Assembly (NCBI RefSeq): GCF_022965805.1
Contig: NC_133114.1
Coordinates: forward strand, 8,142,261 to 8,206,260
DNA from: Primulina eburnea
Taxonomy: Eukaryota > Streptophyta > Magnoliopsida > Lamiales > Gesneriaceae
Reading direction: 5' to 3'
Length of the DNA: 64,000 nucleotides
Under the pieces are notes generated by a model that was given only the letters and a program-made list of their open reading frames with translations, made no database searches and was not told the DNA's origin. Each line of letters starts with the position of its first letter. Within the stretch, counting starts at the first letter, position 1. The translations under genes and the position numbers were made by a program. Below are positions 1 through 10,977 of the stretch, piece by piece.

Positions 1-1
1 C

Positions 2-1726
2 ATTGCAGGTAACTGTTTTCTTTGCGGTTATCCTGCATATGTGTTGATTGACACAGGTGCATCTCATACATTTATATCTGAACATTTTGCATTGAGACAT
101 TCATTGCCTGTGGAGTCTTTATCGACAGTAGTGTCTATAGCTTCTCCGTTGGGAAGTGGTTTGATATCTGTAACTACTGTTAGACACTGTATGCTTCAGT
201 TTGAGGGGCATGAGATTGATCTTGATTGTGTAGTACTTGGTTTAGCTGATTTTGATTGTATAGTTGGTATAGACATGTTGACCAAGTACAGGGCTACTGT
301 AGATTGTTTCCACAAGATTGTCAGATTCAGACCCGAAATGACAGATGAGTGGAAATTCTACGGGAAGGGTTCCAGATCTCGGGTTCCCTTAATATCTGCT
401 CTGACTATGAGTAGATTGCTTCAGAGAGGAGCAAAGGGCTTTCTTGTATATTCAGTAGATCTACTGAAGTCGAGCCCAGCATTGGCAGATCTGCCAGTGG
501 TTTGCGAGTTTGCAGATGTGTTCCCAGATGAGATTCCAGGGTTACCTCCGGTTCGAGAGGTTGATTTTAGCATAGATCTTATGCCTGGTTCTGTTCCTAT
601 CTCGAGAGCTCCGTATAGGATGGCACCGATAGAACTGAAAGAATTGAAAGCACAGTTGGAAGATCTTCTGTCCAAAGGATATATCAGACCCAGTGTATCT
701 CCTTGGGGTGCTCCGGTGCTTTTCGTTAGAAAGAAAGATGGTTCGATGCGACTGTGTATTGATTATAGGCAGTTGAACAAGGCAACAGTGAAGAACAAGT
801 ATCCTTTACCTCGCATCGACGATTTATTCGATCAGTTACAGGGATCTTCGGTATACTCGAAGATTGATTTGAGATCAGGGTATCATCAGCTCAGAGTTAG
901 AGACGTTGATATTCCGAAGACTGCATTCCGAACCAGGTATGGGCACTACGAGTTTGTTGTTATGCCTTTCGGTTTGACGAATGCACCTGCGGTGTTTATG
1001 AGTTTGATGAACCGCATTTTTCAGAGATATTTAGATGATTTTGTGATTGTATTCATTGATGATATTTTGGTATATTCGAAGAGTTTGACTAAGCATGCAG
1101 ATCATCTGAGGATTGTATTGAAGACCTTGAGAAAAGAACAGTTATACGCCAAACTGTCCAAGTGCGAATTTTGGTTTAGACAGGTGGTATTTTTGGGGCA
1201 TATTATATCTGGAGATGGTATTGCTGTAGATCCGAGTAAAGTTGAGGCTGTGATCAGTTGGCCGAGACCGACTTCTGTGCCTGAGATACGCAGTTTCATG
1301 GGTCTAGCCGGGTATTATCGTCGTTTTATCCGAGATTTCTCCAGTATAGCGAAGCCTATTACCCAGTTGACACAGAAGAACATGCCATTTGTGTGGTCAG
1401 AAGAATGTGAGAGCAGTTTTGTTGAGCTGAAGAAGAGGCTGACTAGTGCGCCTGTCTTGACGATTCCTACCGGTACAGGTGAGTTCGTTGTATATTGTGA
1501 TGCATCTCACAGAGGGCTAGGGTGTGTTCTTATGCAGCGAGGGCACGTGATAGCGTACGCCTCTAGACAGTTGAAGCCGCACGAGACCCGTTATCCGATT
1601 CATGACCTTGAATTGGCGGCAATTGTCTTTGCCTTGAAGATCTGGCGTCATTATCGTATGGTGAGAAATATGAGATCTATTCCGATCATAAGAGCCTGGA
1701 GTATCTCTTTTCTCAGTCAGAGTTGA
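2..1726 (+). pseudogene. GYP1 pol, part 1: protease, reverse transcriptase, RNase H (frameshifted)
   Basis: The frame is open from base 2, so the apparent GTG start at 41 is not a real start; the protein continues from upstream gag. An aspartic protease motif ([10 protein letters not shown]) lies at about 44-73 and the substrate-binding stretch [10 protein letters not shown] near 265-294. The RT follows, with [24 protein letters not shown] and the catalytic FIDD at about 1053-1064. RNase H begins with YCDASHRG near 1493 and includes HDLELAA. A single-base loss near 1657 (WRHY followed by MVRN instead of LYGEK) throws the reading into a wrong frame until the stop at 1726. The catalytic residues are intact, so the damage looks fairly recent. 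Confidence 0.88.
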
Positions 1727-2535
1727 ACATGAGGCAGCGACGATGGCTTGATCTGCTGAAAGATTTTGATTGCGAGATCAAATACCATCCAGGGAAGTCG
1801 AATGCAGCGGCAGACGCCTTGAGTCGAAAGGTATGTGCTCTTTCCTTGTCGACTGTAGGTGTATCGAATTTAGTAGAAGATTGTTGCTTGTCCGGATTGA
1901 CATTTGATACAGAGAGTAGACCGTTGCGACTTGCTGCGATTCAGATTGAGCCAGATCTGATTTTGAGGATCAAAGAAGCGCAGAGAACTGATCCGAATGT
2001 TCAGAGATCGATTGATATGGTCAGAGCTGGTCATATATCAGAGTATCAGGTTAGAGATTCTGTTCTGTATGTGAATAACCGCTTAGTAGTGCCAGAGATT
2101 TCAGATTTGAGACGACAGATCATGTCAGAGGCACACTGTAGTCGGTTCAGCATTCATCCTGGAGGCAGAAAGATGTACAATGATTTGAAGACGCAATTCT
2201 GGTGGAAGCAGATGAAGACAGATATTGCAAAATTTGTGTCTAGATGTCTGAATTGCCAACAGGTGAAGGCAGAGCGGAAGAAGCCCAGAGGTTTACTTCA
2301 GAGTTTGTCTATTCCTGAATGGAAATGGGACCACATTTCCATGGATTTCGTGACGAAGTTACCTCGATCATCCCGGGGCTGTGATTCGATTTGGGTCATC
2401 CTTGATAGACTGACCAAATCAGCTTGCTTTATTCCGTACAGAATGACTTATCGACACGATCAGATGGCAGAGTTATATGTCAGAGAGGATCGTCAGATTG
2501 CACGGTGTGCCGAAGTCGATCGTATCAGATCGTGA
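1723..2535 (+). pseudogene. GYP1 pol, part 2: RNase H end and integrase N-terminal half
   Basis: This frame resumes the polyprotein at [15 protein letters not shown] and the [16 protein letters not shown] hinge between RNase H and integrase. The integrase zinc domain follows: an H near 2130, [10 protein letters not shown], then CLNCQQVK. The core opens with [13 protein letters not shown], which holds the first catalytic Asp (about 2329-2367). A second frameshift near 2487 (LYVRED in place of LYVREIV) ends the frame at 2535. The overlap with both neighbouring frames shows this is one gene broken by small indels and not three genes. Confidence 0.87.
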
Positions 2536-3382
2536 TCCACGATTTACTTCTCACTTTTGGCACAGCTTGCAGCAGGCTTTGGGTACAACTTTACACCTAA
2601 GCACTGCTTATCATCCTCAGACGGACGAACAGTCAGAGCGGACTATCCAGACTTTAGAGGACATGCTGAGAGCTGTAGTACTAGATTTTGGTACTAGTTG
2701 GCAAGATTCATTACCGTTGTGTGAGTTTTCATACCACAACAGCTACCAGACTAGCATTGAGATGGCACCGTTCGAAGCTTTATACGGAAAGAAGTGCAGA
2801 TCTCCATTGTACTGGGATGATATCTCTGAGGTACCAGAGTTGGGGCCTGAGATGATTCGTGAGATGACCGAGAAAGTGAAGATCATTCAGAAGCGAATGA
2901 AGACTGCACAAGATAGGCAAGCGAAATACGCCAATGTCAGACGCAGACCGTTGGTATTTGAGCAGGGAGACAGAGTATTTTTGAAGATTTCACCTTTCAG
3001 AGGCGTTGTCAGATTTGGCAAGCGAGGAAAGTTGTCTCCTAGATACGTCGGTCCGTATGAGATTCTTGAGAAGATTGGCGATCGAGCTTACAGACTTGCT
3101 CTTCCTCCTTCATTATCTGGCATTCACGATGTTTTTCACGTGTCGATGTTGCGCAGATATATGCCAGATGATTCTCATGTCATTCAGCCTGACGAAGCCG
3201 AGTTAGATCATACTCTGAGCTATGTGGAAAGACCGATACAGATTCTTGATCGGAAGGAGAAACAGCTTAGAACCAAGACCATTCCACTTGTGAAGGTGCA
3301 ATGGAGTCGTCATGGCATCAAGGAAGCAACTTGGGAGACAGAGTCTGAAATGAGACAGAGGCATCCCGAGCTATTCAGTTGA
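2477..3382 (+). pseudogene. GYP1 pol, part 3: integrase catalytic half and chromodomain-like tail
   Basis: The frame carries the second catalytic Asp in [10 protein letters not shown], the Glu in [13 protein letters not shown], the [15 protein letters not shown] block, and the [19 protein letters not shown] domain that follows the core. The protein ends with [20 protein letters not shown] and HPELFS, the chromodomain-like C-terminus typical of Tekay/Del chromoviruses. In that clade the tail is thought to bind modified histones and steer insertion to heterochromatin (family knowledge, not shown here). The stop at 3380-3382 lies about 85 bp before the polypurine tract, the normal arrangement. 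Confidence 0.87.
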
Positions 3383-3466
3383 TGTAAGTATTTTATTAGT
3401 TGATTTTACTACTTTTGTATATACTTGCATGATTACTAGTTTATGAGTTCGAGGACGAACTCCTGT

Positions 3467-3482
3467 CTAAGAGGGGGAGAAA
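3467..3482 (+). other. GYP1 polypurine tract
   Basis: The purine run CTAAGAGGGGGAGAAA abuts the LTR start TGTAAGGCCC directly. It is the expected primer for plus-strand DNA synthesis. The same 16 bases occur in inverse orientation at 9037-9052 in GYP2, which supports common ancestry of the two. Confidence 0.85.
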
Positions 3483-3579
3483 TGTAAGGCCCGAGAATTA
3501 TCAGTGTCATTGAGGTTAAATTTGAAGAGGAGAATGCATATTATAAAAATGAGAATTTTGAGTAAGCATGGCCGAAACC

Positions 3580-3790
3580 ACCCTGCACCCGCGGTGCTAG
3601 GAGGGACCGCACACGCGGTGTTTGGATAGAAAGATTTGTAGATTGTGCGAAACAACACCGCACCCGCGGTGCGAGCAGACCGCACCCGCGGTGGTGGGAC
3701 CGCACCCGCGGTCACCGAGATTCAGGAAATGATATTGCTGCCGAGAGCTCAGCGCACCCGCGCTCTTAAACTACCGCACCCGCGGTAGTG
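3580..3790 (+). repeat. GC-rich fold-back module array in the GYP1 LTR
   Basis: Seven copies or near-copies of ACCGCACCCGCGGT are spread over about 210 bp. The full unit has perfect 5-bp inverted arms (ACCGC and GCGGT) around a 4-base centre. The copies stand alone or in close pairs within otherwise AT-rich DNA. The array lies about 100-310 bp inside the LTR, in U3 upstream of the TATA-like box. Open frames through it (PRVRSARTAGAV-type) are artefacts of the GC-rich repeat. Confidence 0.85.
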
Positions 3791-3832
3791 CGTGTCATTT
3801 GAACAACATGAACACTCGTCCCTTTGCATGCA

Positions 3833-3842
3833 ATATATAATA
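3833..3842 (+). promoter_or_regulatory. Probable TATA box of the GYP1 LTR promoter
   Basis: ATATATAATA lies about 350 bp into the LTR, just downstream of the GC-rich module array. This is a plausible place for the U3/R border. It is an inference from position and sequence only. Confidence 0.5.
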
Positions 3843-5265
3843 GGTGTCTTTATTTTCTTTGGCATTCAGAACAAGAACCGAGCTTCTTCTCCAAAGAATC
3901 CTCAAGCTTCAAGGTGGATTAGAACATTGGTTTGGCAAGATTTATACATCCGATTTTGAATCCGAGTGAAGATCCTTGCTCCTTGTATCACAAGCTTCAG
4001 AAGGGTATACTTGTTACTAATTTGCAACATGTTTCGAAATATATGTGTTGGGGAAATTCAGATTTAAGCTCGAATATGTGTTCTTGATATGTTGAGCATG
4101 ATTTATTCAGTTACCGGATTGAAATTTGGAGACCGTATGCTATACGTTCGATTTTCCAGCATGTGTTGGATTGAGAATATGCAGATTTCAGCATGTATAT
4201 AGATATTAGATGAGATTATGAGTTGATTGTGATTGAGTATGATATTCTTGAGTTACCGGTATCAAAGAATTACGCCGTTATGCCGTCGAATTTCATTGAA
4301 ACCGATGTTAGCTTTGTATATTGATTTGCTTGAGATGTATATGACTGAAGTGCACATTGGTTATGCCATTTCAGATTTGTATTGGCTATTGTGAACTCGA
4401 GACTTCGACTACGACACTGACTATTCGACAAGAAAGGTATAATTCATGTGGTCTTGGGATTGCACAACTCGATTCAGATTTGATACTAGTTTCCCTAAAT
4501 CACATACTAGATTGTTATTACATTGATTATGTAATGCCTTGTTTATTGATTTATATTCGAGTCCTGAGATAGGAGATATTGGCAGATTGGCCAACACTAG
4601 ACGTTTCGGTGTATCGACACATAGGAGTAGATTTACTCTATGTGCAGACCCTCGATACAAAGTTGACCGAAGTCTAGGAATAAGACGTACCGTTGCCCCG
4701 AGTGGTTGGGTAGGTGACAGACCGTCTTATTCACACCGTGATCCCTAGATTAGAAATGAGTCGAGTCAAGATTTAAATGTTGAATACAGATTTGTATTCT
4801 TCTACATGTTTAGATTTACATTCATGTTACTTGATACATATGCTATGCATTGGTATATGATTTTTACATTGCATGCATCTATGTTTTATACTGGGATATG
4901 TTCTCACCGGAGTTATCCGGCTGTTGTCGTGTCTGTATGTGTGCATGGCAACAGGTGGGGCAGGATCTGGGTCTCGAGCTAGATGAGAGATTGATGATAG
5001 CGTGGAGATCTCGGGCGTTGAAGATTTCTAGTGTTTTCCTACTGGACTTGTATCACTTATGGTTGTAGTTGGTATCTAAACACTAGAGTATGGTTGTACT
5101 AGACAGACTTGTATGTACATTATGTTGTTTATTTCATTTAAAGACATGTTATGCTTCAATTTATACATTTGAATTAATGTTAAAGGCAAATTTTTGACCC
5201 ACATTTTCGAACAAAGATCCAATTAAATCCCAAAAGAATTGAGTTAGAGCCCGGGTCCCCACAAG

Positions 5266-5574
5266 TTGGTTCTTTATGTGGGTTCTTCATCTGGTACGAA
5301 GATTGATCCACATGGGAAGGGAAAGAAGAGTTCTTTCCAACGACCCAAGAAGAACGTGCCCTTGATGAGGCAATCTCCGAATCCCGTTGAGGCAGCCAGA
5401 CCAGTTAAGGCTGACAAGACTGATGATGTATGTCCTCACTACAAGAAGCCTAGACATTGGAGGCGTAATTACAAAGAATATCTTGCCCAGAAAAGTTCTG
5501 GAAATGGTATGTTCTACATTGAAGTAAACATTTCAGTTAACTCTACTTCTTGGGTATTGGATACCAAATGTTGA
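5266..5574 (+). pseudogene. COP1 gag C-terminus with destroyed zinc knuckle
   Basis: The frame reads LVLYVGSSSGTKIDPHGKGK onward and aligns with the COP2 gag C-terminus. The zinc knuckle, CHHCKKPGHWRRNC in COP2, is here CPHYKKPRHWRRNY. Two of the three cysteines have become tyrosine, so zinc binding should be lost. The protease site that follows (VLDTGCGSH in COP2) reads VLDTKC and then a stop. The gene is therefore dead. The 5' part of gag is cut away by the GYP1 insertion. Confidence 0.85.
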
Positions 5575-6130
5575 TCAAATCTCTGTAATGTGTTGCAGGT
5601 GATGGGAAGAAGTAGGAAGCTTAGGGAAGGTGTGACCTTCTTGAGGATGGGCAATGAGCAAGAGTTGCTGCCAAGACCTTAAGAAATGTTTACTTATTGT
5701 TGAACAATGATTTTAAGTTAATTTTAAGAGATTTTTTGTTTGTACCCTTTTGGTGAAAAACATTATTTCCATTTCTATTGTGATAAAGATGGATATTCTT
5801 GTCTATTTAGCAAAGGTGTTTGCAAAATTTACAAGAATGAATGTTTAATTGGTACTAGAGAACTTGAAAACGATCTCTATAACTTAAAATTAAAAGATAT
5901 TCCATTAAATGTCCATTTAAAGGCAGACACCATATGAGATATGGATGGGTAAGCCTCCCAAAAATTTTTATATTAGAATATGGGAGTTCCCTGCTTATGA
6001 AGCAGGTAGTGGGAGATAAATTGGATAGTCGATCCATTTTATGTTACTTTGTGGGATATCCAAGGAATTAAGTTGGATATCATTTCTATCATCCCCAAGA
6101 AACAAAGGTGTTTGTTTCTAGGAATGCAAC
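5575..6130 (+). pseudogene. COP1 protease to integrase remnant with core deletion
   Basis: The segment holds the rest of the protease region, then the stretch ending NDLYNLKLKDIPLNVH. It then jumps straight to the integrase C-terminal piece readable in another frame as TPYEIWMGKPPK (near 5925-5960) and VGDKLDSRSILCYFVGYP. The whole pre-integrase zinc region and DDE core that normally lie between these two blocks are missing. COP2 has the same junction at about 58955. Several stops and frameshifts are also present. Confidence 0.82.
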
Positions 6131-7052
6131 CTTTTTGAAAAGGAATTTCTATTGGATAGAAAAGGGGAGATGATAGAACTCGAAGAGGTTCGAGAGACAC
6201 CCACAATTATAGAACCCACACCCAAAGAGCCAAGAGAGAAGATACAAGCTCCTAGAAAATCCGAGAAAGTCTCGAGACCACATATGATGTATGGTCTGCT
6301 TCTTGAAGAGGGCCATGATGAGCCTAATCTTGAATGTGATCCAAGGACCTTCAAGGAAGCATTATCTGATGTCGATTCATCCAAGTGGCTTGAAGTGATG
6401 GAATCTGAGATGAATTCCATGCGTTCGAACCAAGTGTGGAATCTCGTGGATCCACCTGAGGGAATTGTTCCCATAGGGTGTAAATGGATTTACAAGAGGA
6501 AACTTGGGGCGGATGGGAAGGTATTGACCTTCAAGGCGCGATTGGTGGCAATAGGATATACTCATAGACAAGGAGTTGACTTTGAGGAAACCTTTTCACC
6601 AGTTGCAATGTTCAAGTCTATAAGGATATTTCTAGCCATAGCTGCATAGTATGACTATGAGATATGGCAGATGGATGTCAAGACAGCCTTTCTTAATGGG
6701 GATATTAAGAAAGTGATTTACATGTCTCAAACCTAGAAGGTTTACATCTATCGGAAGTGAGCATTTGGTATGCAAACTTCAAAGATTTATTTATGGTCTA
6801 AAGCAGGCATCTAGGAGCTAGAACCTCATATTCGACAGTACAATCAAAAAGTTTGATTTTACAAAAGAATCCTGAGGAACCCTGTGTATATAAGAAGGTG
6901 AGTGGGAGTGTGGTGACATTCCTCGTGCTTTATGTTGATGACATTCTACTCATTGGGAATGATGTAGGAATGTTGCAATCAACTAAGATATGGTTAGCGA
7001 GTAAGTTCTCGATACGCGGACTTGGGTGAAGCATCTTTTGTATTGGGAATAC
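6131..7052 (+). pseudogene. COP1 reverse transcriptase fragment
   Basis: The longest frame (6152-6649) covers the linker and the RT N-terminus: EALSDVDSSKWLEVMESE, GCKWIYKRKLGADGK, KARLVAIGYTHRQGVDF and [11 protein letters not shown]. It ends at a TAG after LAIAA that is shared with COP2. Further pieces read WQMDVKTAFLNGDIKKV near 6662-6712 and the catalytic YVDDILLIGND near 6930-6965. The sequence stops at 7052, where GYP2 begins. RNase H and the region before the 3' LTR are gone. Confidence 0.84.
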
Positions 7053-7549
7053 TGTGGGGACCCGGACGCTAATCATGTTCTTAATCATCATTGGGACAAA
7101 TTAATCAGTTATAAAAACAGGGTCTAAATTTTAAATTTTTTTTTAAAATACAAAGCGGAAACGTAATGTAATTTACTCAAATTACATATTACACATGAAT
7201 ATACATCTCAGTATAAAAGTACAAGTCCTGTACCACATACATTTATTCAACTAGGGTTTAACAGCTAATATCAAGTGTCTAACCCTATCTCTAAACCAAG
7301 TCCGGAGTCTCCACGCTAACCTCGTCTTCTCTCATCGTCTTCTCGACCCTGATCCTGTCCCACCTGTTGCCATGCACACATACAAACAAGACAACAGCCA
7401 GATAACTCCGGTGAGAATTACATCCCAGTATAAACAATGTATACATGCAATTATATAGAAACATATACAAAAGCATATATCAGTTATCATTAACATGTAG
7501 CAATTCAACAAACATGAATGATATAAATCTGTAAATAAACATGTCATAT

Positions 7550-7622
7550 CAGACTCAACTCAATCGACGCGTCGTCTCAGACTCGACTCAACTGACGCGT
7601 CGTCTCAGACTCGACTCAACTC
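7550..7622. repeat. 28-bp minisatellite in the GYP2 LTR
   Basis: A unit of the form CAGACTCGACTCAACTGACG followed by CGTCGTCT is present about 2.5 times in tandem. The same array occurs in the other LTR at about 13003-13075. Confidence 0.8.
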
Positions 7623-7730
7623 TATCCTAGGGATCCCGATGTCTGGATATAGGTAATTATATCGAATCATCAGTCGATAGGAATGAATCAATCCCTAAAC
7701 GGAATCGATATAATTCATATATCAGTGTCT

Positions 7731-7930
7731 GGGCGAATCAGCCGCAGAATTGACGACTCAGTCAATAATCCGACGAATCAGCCGGTAATTAGGCGAATCA
7801 GCCCATAATCAGACAACTCAGCCTGTAATTAAGCGCATCAGCTTAAGTTTAGACGAATCAGCCAATAACCCGACGAATCAGCCGCTGACTAGGCGAATCA
7901 GCCTATGACTCAACGACTCAGTAATCAATA
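7731..7930. repeat. 20-bp minisatellite in the GYP2 3' LTR, about nine units
   Basis: Degenerate 20-bp units of the type GGCGAATCAGCCTATGACTA follow each other without spacers. The core CGAATCAGCC is the best kept part. The matching array in the 5' LTR (13192-13410) has one unit more. Confidence 0.85.
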
Positions 7931-8698
7931 CATGCATTCAGTATCTAAGCAAATCAGTCGATGACTAGCAAATCAGCAGTCATTATATGCAGTGGCTATA
8001 AATCAATAGACTACAATCATCAGTCTCATCAATTGCAAATATCAATGCAATAAATGACAGTATGTGATTTAGGGAGACTCGAGTCAAACCTCACTCGAGT
8101 TGTGCAATCCCAACTCAACATTAATTTATACCTTTCTTTCTGATATTCTGACTCGGTCGAAGTCTCGAACTCAAAGCCTGTCAATACTCAATCTGACAAG
8201 AACAATATCGAGGAGTATAAGCTCAATACACCACTCAATCAATACTGGATATAATCAGAATTCAATCAAATTCTGTTTCAATATCATAACATCATATTTC
8301 CAACATATACAGCACTTCCATATCAGTCAGATACCAATTCTAACATCTCATAATCAATAATAACTCAATTCTGATATCAAGTCAACTCCAAAACTATTCC
8401 GAAAATCATAACAATTCCATAATCAGTCCGTTTCTTAATCTGACTTCGATTATATGATGTCTAATATGTCAAGAACATCATATATGAATCATATCAGATT
8501 CTGACAATACCATAATTTCAAAGTATGTCAAAACGTAACAAAACTTACGTCCAGTTGTAGCTGTCGTCGCTAGGAACTCGATGCTGTACACGGATTTCAA
8601 TTCGGATTGACGGATCTCCAAAATCTTCCATCACAAATCGAAACCCTTCCTCGAAGCCTTTTCTCAATTCTTTTCTGAAGAATAAATGAGGGAATTCG

Positions 8699-8709
8699 TT
8701 TATATATAT
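8699..8709 (-). promoter_or_regulatory. Probable TATA box of the GYP2 LTR
   Basis: A TATATATAT run lies about 330 bp from the LTR start on the minus strand, just downstream of the GC-rich fold-backs, as in GYP1. The promoter-bearing 5' LTR has lost this part through truncation at 14099, so the element can no longer start its own genomic transcript. Confidence 0.5.
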
Positions 8710-8779
8710 CCTAAGTTGCATGCCAATGAAACGTGGCCGATTTTTAATCTGCATCGAGATACTCAGCCGAACATCTCCT

Positions 8780-8881
8780 GGCGCTCGGGCGGTCAAAAGT
8801 TTCCGCCCTGGGCGAGCAATTCTCGGCCCTCGGCAATTAAACAATCGCGCTCGGGCGGTGCTTTTCTACCGATCGGGCGCG
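8780..8881. repeat. GC-rich fold-back modules (CGCTCGGGCGG class) in the GYP2 LTR
   Basis: Two imperfect hairpins lie close together. The arm GCGCTCGGGCGG at 8780 pairs with CCGCCCTGGGCG further right, and a second GCGCTCGGGCGGT at about 8847 pairs with ACCGATCGGGCGCG. They occupy the same U3 position as the different module class in the sister element GYP1. The same class recurs in GYP8 at 52062-52242. Confidence 0.8.
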
Positions 8882-9036
8882 AAATGTTCGGTCTAACATC
8901 TTGAGATGTTCGGTTCAACATCTTGGTTTAAAATAAACCACGCCCGGCTTCGTCATTTGAGTTCCTATAACCTCAATTATGTCAATTAATCAATAAATCA
9001 TATCATATTACAATAATCAAATTTTCGGGCATTACA

Positions 9037-9052
9037 TTTCTCCCCCTCTTAG
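9037..9052 (-). other. GYP2 polypurine tract
   Basis: On the minus strand CTAAGAGGGGGAGAAA abuts the LTR start. It is identical to the tract of GYP1. Confidence 0.85.
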
Positions 9053-10977
9053 ACCTGAGTTCGTCCCCGAACTCCCAACCAATCAATTCAGATATATCAG
9101 AAGAAATATATAACAGAGTTTAAACCAAAACTCAAATATCTGATTCCAGTCTGGAATAAGGATTCACGAAGTATAATGTCATAATACTTCTTTTCCAGTT
9201 CTTCTGACAGAATCAATCTCGCATTACTGGTTATACAACATCCGTATAAACCAATCTACAGCTCATCACCTATCAGGACCATCAGCTGTTATCGAATTTG
9301 TTTATTCTAATCAAATATATATTCGATCTTTGGTTTCAAATACCAACAGTCATCGTCCGACGTTGGCATATTCAGTCTGTTTATTATGAGCTGTTCTCAT
9401 TTTCTTCTGAATTAGCTTCATCTTTTCAGTCATATCCCTAATCATTTAAGATCCAATCTCAAGAATTTCAGAGATATCATTCAAATAAAGAGGGGATCGA
9501 CACCTCTTTCCGTACAACACTTCTAAAGAAGCCATCTCAATACTCGTTTGATAGTTGTTGTTGTACGCAAATTCACAAATGACAATAAATCATGTCAAAT
9601 AGTGCTAAAATCTAGCACTACAGTTCCTGGATATTCTCCAGTATCCGGATAATTCGCTCTGATTATCCGTCAATCTATAGACGATAGGTGAAAGAGTTTG
9701 TGATCTATTCTGCCATAAATACAAAATCAATCAAAAATCATGGTATGATATCGTCAATTTAGGCATTCAATGCAGTCTAATCACTCTTCTGATACATTCT
9801 ATGGTGGCATTCTGATCTTTCTGACCACTTCTCTGACATCAATCTGTGTCATTTGGTCATGTTTGTACGTTATCTAGTACAAACTGATAGATATAGATTG
9901 GACAATCTGTCAATCTTAATCATATCATATTATAATCTATAAAGATGACGGTAATTTCATTACGAAGACTATAGAAATGTACTCCCATTTCTATTTAGAA
10001 CTTTACAATTCTGTAATAATTCTTCTGAGTTCTATCTTTCTATCATTTCTGTTAGCGATTCCGACATATCAGTACAATTTCTGTCAACATTTCAATACAA
10101 TTTTGTTATAACTGATCTCATCTGTCTATATCACAACGATCTGTTCGAATACAATACAGTCTTAATCATCAGACTGAACACTGATTCCATGACTGTAAGC
10201 TTCTAACAATATCTGTTCTCTCTGATTCGAACTATTTGATATACACAAATCAGTTAATAACATAAATTAAAGAGGAAATACCTACCTGGTACTCGGCTCT
10301 GACTATTAATATCAAGCTTTGTTGTACAATATAATCTTCATGGTCTACAATCCTTCTCAACCACGTATTCAGAATATCATCAATATTCAATCAGATTCAA
10401 AACATGCTAAACTCATAAACCGCAACTGTCTGACACTGATGTCAACCTCAGCTGACTAATCACGATTTAACTCTGCTAAAATCAACAGATATCTCATTTT
10501 AAGATATACAAATCCTTGAACACAATCTGTCTCAATCAGGATTCAAAATTTCAACAATTTCTAATATCAGTTCAAGACTAAAATCAATCTCTCTGATTGG
10601 AATCAGATCTGAAGTCTTATCTGGGGAAACCATTAACAACTTGCATATCATAGGTAAATCAGCCAATGATAGACTCAACTTCAGTAAATCAACTGAATAC
10701 ATAAGGAGTCATTCTGCTCCTTTCTGTAATAATTGAGTCATAGCTAGTACGAATATCAAATGAATTCTCAGTCTAGAATTCTTATCGTACAATATTCATC
10801 TCTTGATCATCTCAGGTCTGATTCTCACCATCTTCTGGAGCTAATCTAGGGTAGCTCTGTACTCGGTCAGATATCAATATCAGTAATGCCGTCCCAAAAT
10901 CAGAGAACACTAGCACAATATCAGCTACCACACGATCTAACTCGATCTCATTCTCATCCTACTGTAGTACACAAGAT
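9053..10977 (-). pseudogene. GYP2 pol remnant (integrase fragments in AT-rich decay)
   Basis: No long frame is left in about 1.9 kb. A clear integrase piece can be read on the minus strand at about 9330-9590: YNNNYQTSIEM, VLYGKRCRSPLY, NDISE, then MTEKMKLIQKKMRTAH. It is broken by stops and matches GYP1 integrase at about 2725-2950. A weaker trace of the IDRLTK region lies near 9870-9960. The rest is AT-rich and too diverged to place by eye. The stretch from protease to PPT is about 1.3 kb shorter than in GYP1, so parts of RT and RNase H are deleted. Confidence 0.75.

Larger units (their letters stand above)
1..5263 (+). mobile_element. GYP1: Ty3/gypsy element, 5' end outside the window
   Basis: The window opens at the gag/protease border of a plus-strand Ty3/gypsy element. 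Protease, RT, RNase H, integrase and a C-terminal chromodomain-like tail follow in that order, which is the Ty3/gypsy order. Then come a polypurine tract and one complete 3' LTR. The 5' LTR and most of gag lie to the left of the window. The element interrupts the gag of copia element COP1, whose frame resumes right after the LTR. Protein and LTR similarity to GYP2 (7053-14099) makes the two sister subfamilies. Two frameshifts in pol make it non-functional as it stands. Confidence 0.9.
3483..5263 (+). repeat. GYP1 3' LTR (1781 bp)
   Basis: The LTR runs from TGTAAGGCCCGAG to GGGTCCCCACA. The left edge is set by the polypurine tract and the right edge by resumption of the COP1 gag frame at 5264. 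The last part resembles the GYP2 LTR: a block around 4893-4965 (CACCGGAGTTATC, then GTGTGCATGGCAACAGG) has its counterpart in GYP2 near 7360-7430. The first 310 bp hold a GC-rich module array (see 3580-3790). The first bases of the right target duplication would be agttg (5264-5268); its partner is off the window. Confidence 0.88.
5264..7052 (+). mobile_element. COP1: internal part of a decayed Ty1/copia element
   Basis: This is a plus-strand copia interior split on both sides by gypsy insertions: GYP1 on the left in gag, GYP2 on the right in RT. The order gag zinc knuckle, protease, remnant integrase, then RT with YVDD is the copia order. Its closest relative in the window is COP2 (54808 onward, minus strand), which matches it nearly base for base over long stretches. 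The 5' LTR and N-terminal gag lie left of GYP1, outside the window. The 3' end survives only as the LTR tail at 14100-14509. Confidence 0.85.
7053..9036 (-). repeat. GYP2 3' LTR (1984 bp, complete)
   Basis: On the minus strand it runs from TGTAATGCCCG to CGGGTCCCCACA. The inner edge is set by the polypurine tract at 9037 and the outer edge by loss of COP1 homology at 7053. It contains two minisatellites (7550-7622, 7731-7930), a TATA-like run at 8699-8709 and GC-rich fold-backs at 8780-8881. It also has about 35 bp near 7230-7265 that the other LTR lacks. Confidence 0.9.

Noticed and set aside
7731..7930. Regular 20-bp units resembling a CRISPR array
   Set aside because: Units are contiguous and degenerate, with no unique spacers, inside a plant LTR, and there are no cas genes.
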